Assembly (NCBI GenBank): GCA_026002935.1
Contig: BPGH01000001.1
Location: forward strand, 297,965 to 361,964
From: Acidimicrobiia bacterium
GTDB lineage: Bacteria; Actinomycetota; Acidimicrobiia; IMCC26256; PALSA-610
Direction: 5' to 3'
Length of the DNA stretch: 64,000 nucleotides
The number at the start of each line of letters is the position of its first letter. The stretch's first letter is position 1. Positions 60,023 through 64,000 of the stretch are shown in pieces. Under the pieces are notes generated by a model, which did not search any database, was not told where the DNA came from, and saw nothing but the letters and a program-made list of their open reading frames with translations. Both the position numbers and the translations under genes were made by a program.

Positions 60023-60876
60023 GCGCGGGCGCGGGCGCCGGCCCGGGCACGCCGGCGCGCCACGGGGCGGCCCCCCGCTGGCGGCTCGTCCGCCTCACCC
60101 CCCGGCGCACCGCCGCGCTCGCGCTCGCGTCGGCCGCCGGCGTCGCCATGTTCGCCTGGCCGTTGCTGCTCACCCCGCCCGAGGGCTTCGCGCACGTCAC
60201 CGACGCGCCGTTCGCGTTCGCGCTGATCCTGCCGTTGCTCGTCGTGGTCGTCGCGGCGGAACTGGCCGAGGGCGGCATCGACGCGAAGGCGGTCGCGATG
60301 CTCGGCGTGTGCGCGGCGATCGGCGCGGCGCTGCGGCCGCTCGGCGCGGGCGCGGCGGGCATCGAGACCGTGTTCTTCCTCCTCGTGCTCGCCGGGCGCG
60401 TCTACGGGCCGGGGTTCGGGTACGTGCTCGGCGCGACGACCTTGTTCGCCTCGGCGTTGCTCACCGCAGGCGTCGGGCCGTGGCTGCCGTTCCAGATGGC
60501 CGCCGCGGCGTGGGTCGGCCTGGGCGCGGGCCTGCTGCCGCCCGCCCGCGGGCGCGCCGAGGTGCTGCTGCTCGCGGCGTACGGCGCGCTGTCGGCGCTC
60601 GCGTACGGGTTCTTCATGAACCTGTGGTTCTGGCCGTTCACCGCGGGTGAGGGCACGCAGCTCTCCTACGTGCCGGGCGACGCGGTGCTCGCGAACCTGC
60701 ACCGCTTCGTGATGTTCACGATCGCGACGTCGTCGCTCGGCTGGGACCTCGGGCGCGCGATCACCAACGTCGTCGCGATCACGGTGCTGGGCCCGGGGGT
60801 GCTCGCCGCGCTGCGGCGGGCGGCGCGGCGCGCGTCGTTCGACGCGCGGACGCGGTTCGCGCCGGCCGACGCCTGA
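60019..60876 (+). CDS. ECF transporter substrate-binding (S) component, probable corrinoid type
   Basis: The 285-aa product has about six to seven membrane helices ('AFALILPLLVVVVAAELAEG', 'VFFLLVLAGRVYGPGFGYVL', 'FGFFMNLWFWPFTAGEG'-like YGFFMN) and the ALR/Ala-rich core typical of ECF S components. It starts at ATG 60019 in an overlap with ecfA and ends the operon. Specificity for cobalamin or a precursor is inferred from the riboswitch and the transcobalamin-like partners, not from a sequence motif. Confidence 0.85.
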   Translation: MSAGAGAGPGTPARHGAAPRWRLVRLTPRRTAALALASAAGVAMFAWPLLLTPPEGFAHVTDAPFAFALILPLLVVVVAAELAEGGIDAKAVAMLGVCAAIGAALRPLGAGAAGIETVFFLLVLAGRVYGPGFGYVLGATTLFASALLTAGVGPWLPFQMAAAAWVGLGAGLLPPARGRAEVLLLAAYGALSALAYGFFMNLWFWPFTAGEGTQLSYVPGDAVLANLHRFVMFTIATSSLGWDLGRAITNVVAITVLGPGVLAALRRAARRASFDARTRFAPADA

Positions 60877-60884
60877 GCGGCCGC

Positions 60885-61343
60885 TCAACACCGGTCGCGG
60901 CGCGTGGCGGCCAGCGCGTCGTCGAGCACCGCGGCGGGTGGCCCGTCGGCGACGGGCGCGCGCCCGTCGACGACGACGACCCGGTCCGCGAGCCGGGCGA
61001 TCGCGGGCTCGGCGGTCACGACCACGACCGCGCGCCCGCGCGCCGCGCGCCGCGCCGCGGCGAGCACCGCGGCGGCCGCCGCGGCCGGGCGCCCGTCGGC
61101 CCGCCCGACCAGGAGCAGCGGACGGGGTTCGGACGCACCCGCCAGGTCGTGGCCCAGCCGGGTGGCGGGGAGCCGCGGGCCGAGCACCGCGGTGAGCGAG
61201 CCGGGCCGCGGTGCGAGGAGGTCGGGGCGGGCCGAACCCGCCCGCCGGTCGCCATCAGGGTCACGGTCGCGGTCGCGCAGCATGGCGACGAAGGCGGCCC
61301 GGTCCACGCCGAGGTGGCGCTCGACGCGGCCCCGGCCGCTCAC
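60885..61343 (-). CDS. Degenerate ABC-ATPase-like protein
   Basis: The 152-aa product starts at GTG 61343, overlapping the stop of the preceding small gene (GTGA). The C-terminal half follows the end of an ABC ATPase: 'EPRPLLLVGRADGRPAAAAA' stands where Walker B/D-loop is expected, then 'GRAVVVVTAEPAIARLADRV' and 'VVVDGRAPVADGPPAAVLDD'. Walker A is absent, and the signature motif is not seen. It may be a regulatory or vestigial subunit. It sits in an iron-box-controlled operon and is convergent with the ECF S-component gene. Confidence 0.55.
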   Translation of the reverse strand: MSGRGRVERHLGVDRAAFVAMLRDRDRDPDGDRRAGSARPDLLAPRPGSLTAVLGPRLPATRLGHDLAGASEPRPLLLVGRADGRPAAAAAAVLAAARRAARGRAVVVVTAEPAIARLADRVVVVDGRAPVADGPPAAVLDDALAATRRDRC

Positions 61344-61591
61344 CGCTGCCGCCCCGTCACCGACGTCGCCGTCGCGCCGCGGGGGCCGGCGCGCCCAGGA
61401 GCCGCGGGCGCGCCGGCCCCGATGCGATGACCACCGGGCACGGCCGGGGCGAGCGGGGAGGCGGGACGCAGGTTCGGGCCGCGCGGGGCGGCGTCGTGCG
61501 GCCGTCGCGGCACGCCCCGGCGGCCGCAGCAGAAGCAGCGGTCGCCGCCCGCCGCCGCCCACGCCACCTCGCAGGCGAGGCAGTCGAGCAT
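61340..61591 (-). CDS. Small zinc-ribbon-like protein under iron control
   Basis: The 83-aa product begins 'MLDCLACEVAWAAAGGDRCF' and continues 'CCGRRGVPRRP', giving C-x2-C and C-x-C-C clusters that look like a metal site; the rest is Pro/Ala/Arg-rich. The ATG at 61591 touches the DtxR/IdeR box, so the mRNA is predicted to be leaderless or nearly so and repressed by iron. Its stop overlaps the next gene. The tail may be poorly conserved. Confidence 0.5.
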   Translation of the reverse strand: MLDCLACEVAWAAAGGDRCFCCGRRGVPRRPHDAAPRGPNLRPASPLAPAVPGGHRIGAGAPAAPGRAGPRGATATSVTGRQR

Positions 61592-61610
61592 GAGGTAAGG
61601 CTTACCTAAG
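61591..61610. promoter_or_regulatory. DtxR/IdeR iron box 1
   Basis: TGAGGTAAGGCTTACCTAAG, close to the consensus TTAGGTTAGGCTAACCTAA. It lies between the small zinc-ribbon-like gene (minus) and the siderophore-binding protein gene (plus). Confidence 0.85.
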
Positions 61611-61684
61611 TACCACGCCTGTCAACCGGTGGCGCGCGGCCGCCCCCCGTCCCCCGGCTTGCGCCGGCGCCGATCACCAGCTAT

Positions 61685-61703
61685 TCAGGGCAACCTCACC
61701 TGA
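61685..61703. promoter_or_regulatory. DtxR/IdeR-like iron box 2
   Basis: TCAGGGCAACCTCACCTGA, a weaker 19-bp match with TCAGG/CCTGA ends, 15 nt before the GTG of the substrate-binding protein. Confidence 0.55.
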
Positions 61704-61718
61704 GCGATTGGAGCCGCC

Positions 61719-62780
61719 GTGAACCGCACCCGGACCCCGCGCACCCGAGCCGTCGCGCTCGCCGTCGCGCTCGCCGCCCTCGCGCTCGGCGCCTGCGGCG
61801 GCGACGGCGGGGAAGGCGACACGGCCTCGGCCACCGGCTCGGCCTCCGCGCCCGCCGACGACGCCTTCCCCGTCACCGTCGAGCACGCGTTCGGCACGAC
61901 CGAGATCCCCGAGGAGCCGCAGCGGGTCGTCACCTGGGGCTGGGGCAGCGCCGACGCGGCGATCGCCCTCGGCGTCGTGCCCGTCGCGATCCCGTTCCAG
62001 GACTACGGCGGCGACGAGCAGGGCGTGCTGCCCTGGATCCGGGACGCCCTCGAAGAGCGGGGCGCCGAGGTCCCGACGGTGCTCCCCGACGCGCAGGAGC
62101 CGCCGTTCGAGGCGATCGCGGCGGCCGAACCCGACCTGATCCTGGCCGTGTACTCCGGCATCACCGAACAGGACTACGAACTGCTCTCCGACATCGCGCC
62201 GACGGTCGCGTACCCCGACCAGCCGTGGGCGACCCCCTGGCGCGACACGATCGAGATCGTCGGCCGCGCGCTCGGCCGCGCCGAGGCCACACGCGAGGTG
62301 CTGACGGGCATCGACGACCGCGTCGCGCAGGCGGCGAGCGAGCACCCCGAGCTCGCGGGCAAGACCGTCGCGATGGTGTGGGACACCGGCGACACGTTCT
62401 ACGTCTACAAGCCCGCCGACGCGCGCGTCGCGTTCACGCTCGACCTCGGGCTCGTCAGCGCGCCGAGCGTCGAGACCCTGGCCGGCAGCGCGCAGGAGGA
62501 CGACACGTTCTACTTCACCCTCAGCCCGGAGCGGCTCGGTGAGCTCGACTCCGACATCCTCGTGAGCTACGCCGACACCCAGGAGGCGTCCGACGCGTTC
62601 CTGGCGTCGCCGCGCGCCTCGCTGCTGCCGCAGGTGCAGCGCGGGACGGTCGCGGAGGTCGTGGGCACCGAGTTCATCGCCGCGGTGTCGCCGCCGACCG
62701 CGCTGTCGCTCACGTGGGGGCTCGACGAGTACGTGTCGATCCTGGCCGACGCCGCGCGGCGTGCCGACGCGGCCGGGTGA
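61719..62780 (+). CDS. Iron-siderophore ABC substrate-binding lipoprotein
   Basis: The 353-aa product starts at GTG 61719. The lipoprotein signal ends 'ALAALALGAC'. The FecB/BtuF-type fold follows: 'EIPEEPQRVVTWGWGSADAA', 'FEAIAAAEPDLILAVYSGIT', 'YELLSDIAPTVAYPDQPWAT' and 'LSLTWGLDEYVSILADAARR'. These bind ferric siderophores outside the membrane. Two iron boxes upstream support iron repression. No permease or ATPase gene follows in the window. Confidence 0.92.
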   Translation: MNRTRTPRTRAVALAVALAALALGACGGDGGEGDTASATGSASAPADDAFPVTVEHAFGTTEIPEEPQRVVTWGWGSADAAIALGVVPVAIPFQDYGGDEQGVLPWIRDALEERGAEVPTVLPDAQEPPFEAIAAAEPDLILAVYSGITEQDYELLSDIAPTVAYPDQPWATPWRDTIEIVGRALGRAEATREVLTGIDDRVAQAASEHPELAGKTVAMVWDTGDTFYVYKPADARVAFTLDLGLVSAPSVETLAGSAQEDDTFYFTLSPERLGELDSDILVSYADTQEASDAFLASPRASLLPQVQRGTVAEVVGTEFIAAVSPPTALSLTWGLDEYVSILADAARRADAAG

Positions 62781-62808
62781 GCGCCCGTGCACCGCGGGCG
62801 GGTGTCGT

Positions 62809-63372
62809 TCAGTCGACCGGGTGGTGCGCGGCGGCGTACAGCAGCTCCCGGGTGTAGCAGGCGGCACTCGCCCACCGTGCGGTCTCGAGGAGCCGCCCGG
62901 CCCCGAGGTCGGGGCCGGCGCGGCACACGACCGTGACGACGCCGAGCCCGCCGTCGACGCGCAGGTTCGCGTCGACGTGCTCGGCGTCCGCGACCGGGCA
63001 CCCGGCGAGGAGGTCGCGCACCGTCGCGGGCGCGAGCACCGTCGCGAACCAGCACTCGCGCCCGCCCGGCCGGCCGGGCACGGCCCGCCCGTACAGCCCG
63101 CCGCCGTGGTCGACCACGCCCGGGCCGTCGAGACGCAGGGCGGTGACCCGCTCGGCGAGCACCGGCCACGGCGGACAGTGCCCCGCGAGGATCATGCCGC
63201 GCAGCTCGCAGATGCCGAGCTCCGTCGCGGTCCCGCCGTGCGCGCCGGCGCGGATCCCCGTCCCGTCGCCGAAGCGCACCTCGAGCGACAGCCCCGGCAC
63301 CGAGTGGGCGACGGCGACCGCCATGCGCAACCGGGTGAACGCACCGACGACCATGGGCTCGGAACCGGGCAT
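62809..63372 (-). CDS. Uncharacterised iron-regulated protein
   Basis: The 187-aa product from ATG 63372 has no signal peptide or membrane helix. It shows a mixed alpha/beta pattern with several Cys and His ('ELGICELRGMILAGHCPPWP', 'VLAPATVRDLLAGCPVADAE', 'WASAACYTRELLYAAAHHPV'). No family is recognised. It is divergent from a DUF2470 gene across a good iron box, so it probably works in iron or heme metabolism. It is convergent with the siderophore-binding protein gene. Confidence 0.65.
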   Translation of the reverse strand: MPGSEPMVVGAFTRLRMAVAVAHSVPGLSLEVRFGDGTGIRAGAHGGTATELGICELRGMILAGHCPPWPVLAERVTALRLDGPGVVDHGGGLYGRAVPGRPGGRECWFATVLAPATVRDLLAGCPVADAEHVDANLRVDGGLGVVTVVCRAGPDLGAGRLLETARWASAACYTRELLYAAAHHPVD

Positions 63373-63408
63373 CTGCACCTCACGCGACCGCCGCCAGCCA
63401 CCTCGCAG

Positions 63409-63427
63409 TAAGGTAAGGTAGTCCTTA
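63409..63427. promoter_or_regulatory. DtxR/IdeR iron box 3
   Basis: TAAGGTAAGGTAGTCCTTA, a recognisable match to the DtxR/IdeR consensus, between the uncharacterised minus gene (62809-63372) and the DUF2470 gene. Confidence 0.75.
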
Positions 63428-63471
63428 GTTCTCGTCAACGGTCGGCCGCACCGGCCGGCAGGAGGTGGTCG

Positions 63472-63828
63472 ATGCCCGGCACCGGCGACGCGCGGACGCC
63501 GATCCCGGCCGACGCGGACGTGTTCACGCCCGACGCGGTCGAGGCGATCCGCGCGCACATGAACGCCGACCACGCGCACGACAACCTCGTGATCTGCCGC
63601 GCCCACGGCGCGCCCGGAGCGCGACGCGCGGAGCTGCGCACGGTCGACGCCTCGGGGCTCACGTTCGCGGCGACGACCGGGGACGGCACCGTCGTGGTGC
63701 ACGTCCCCTGGCCGTCGCCGGTCACCTCCCGCCGGCAGGTGCGCACGGAGGTCGTGCGCGTGTACGAGGACGCGCGCGTCAGGCTCGGGCTCGACGCGCC
63801 CGCCGGTCCCGACGCGCCGCTCGGCTGA
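63472..63828 (+). CDS. DUF2470 family (heme utilisation-like) protein
   Basis: The 118-aa product starts at ATG 63472 with AGGAGG upstream. It shows the DUF2470 core 'VEAIRAHMNADHAHDNLVIC', then 'AELRTVDASGLTFAATTGDG' and 'VHVPWPSPVTSRRQVRTEVV'. This domain is found at the C-terminus of HugZ-type heme oxygenase-like proteins and as a stand-alone protein in iron-regulated loci. Under the adjacent iron box it probably takes part in heme or iron use. Its 3' end overlaps the convergent gene by 50 bp. Confidence 0.85.
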   Translation: MPGTGDARTPIPADADVFTPDAVEAIRAHMNADHAHDNLVICRAHGAPGARRAELRTVDASGLTFAATTGDGTVVVHVPWPSPVTSRRQVRTEVVRVYEDARVRLGLDAPAGPDAPLG

Positions 63829-64000
63829 GCGCCGCGCCCGCGAGCGCGGCCGCCGCACCCATCCCGGCGGGCACGAGCGACCCGGCGCCGGTGCGCGGCA
63901 GCGTTCCCGACCCGCCGCCCACCGCCGCCGAGGCGGCGGCGACCGTGGTCGACGCGCCGGCCGGCGCGACCGTCGTGCTCGCGGCCGCGCCCACGGTGGT
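63779..64000 (-). CDS. C-terminus of an LPXTG wall-anchored protein, start beyond right edge
   Basis: The frame is open from the right edge to a stop at 63779. It reads an Ala/Thr/Val-rich linker ('STTVAPAGASTTVAAASAAV'), then the sorting signal 'GTLPRTGAGSLVPAGMGAAA', a membrane helix and an Arg-rich tail. It is therefore a sortase substrate whose main domain lies outside the window. With iron-regulated genes beside it, a surface heme or iron receptor is a reasonable guess. Confidence 0.7.
   Translation of the reverse strand, partial: TTVGAAASTTVAPAGASTTVAAASAAVGGGSGTLPRTGAGSLVPAGMGAAAALAGAALSRAARRDRRARRARA

Noticed and set aside
60885-61591. Single frameshifted gene joining the zinc-ribbon-like and ABC-like frames
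   Set aside because: The shift needed is opposite in sign to the other breaks, and a GTG at 61343 overlaps the first stop (GTGA), as in neighbouring operons, so two coupled genes fit better.

Overview
The window is very GC-rich bacterial chromosome from an actinobacterium. Evidence includes a WhiB-like gene, BldC beside purM/purF (as in Streptomyces), cobalamin riboswitches, DtxR/IdeR-type iron boxes, TANNNT-type -10 boxes and many GTG/TTG starts with GTGA/ATGA overlaps. A flagellar export/basal-body operon of actinobacterial type, plus a secreted protein built of '[15 protein letters not shown]' repeats, point to a motile lineage such as Acidimicrobiia. That last step is inference.

Layout. 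1-823: 5' part of a helical TPR-like gene, divergent from the flagellar genes. 1056-20794: flagellar block flgBC-fliEFGHIJK-flgDE-flbD-fliLMNOPQR-flhBA, then a degenerate FlhF-like gene and a small membrane protein. Five sites resembling sigma-28/WhiG promoters, GGCTCAA-N15-GCCGAT in the best cases, precede the TPR gene, flgB, flbD, fliM and flhA. 20891-24012 (minus): whiB-like gene, an 80-bp higher-order tandem repeat, oligoendopeptidase F, META-domain protein. 24061-24391: two copies of a palindromic repeat and tRNA-Lys. 24794-26904: a two-gene cassette, an unknown acidic protein followed by a CBS-HEPN-DUF3293 protein. 27274-33004: SDR, SnoaL-like protein, MmyB-type regulator and a GDPD-DUF6351 fusion. 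33091-36517 (minus): ECF sigma factor, zinc metallopeptidase and two membrane-anchored secreted proteins. 36732-44222: VOC protein, alpha/beta hydrolase, SCP2-like protein, beta-lactamase-fold hydrolase, methyltransferase, repeat/M15 peptidase, lipoprotein. 44399-44764: tRNA-Glu, tRNA-Asp, tRNA-Phe and a strong hairpin. 44867-52320: bldC and purM/F/L/Q/S on the minus strand, interleaved with cysC and a small DNA-binding-like gene on the plus strand. 52402-60876: cobalamin locus. 60885-64000: iron-regulated genes.

The most coherent unusual system is the cobalamin locus. A minus-strand alpha-toroid lipoprotein lies behind two cobalamin riboswitches in series. A divergent operon behind a third riboswitch encodes an LPXTG wall-anchored protein (beta-domain plus alpha-toroid, the two modules of intrinsic factor/transcobalamin), a second beta-domain membrane protein, and an ECF transporter (EcfT, fused EcfAA', S component). 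The reading is surface capture of B12 handed to an ECF importer.

Quality note. Five genes (fliK twice, flgD, a metallopeptidase, the repeat/M15 protein, purL) contain +1 frame breaks, each repaired by removing one C or G from a short run. Because purL is a housekeeping gene and all six breaks have the same sign, these are more likely base-calling insertions than gene decay. The affected genes are annotated as intact loci with a flagged break.
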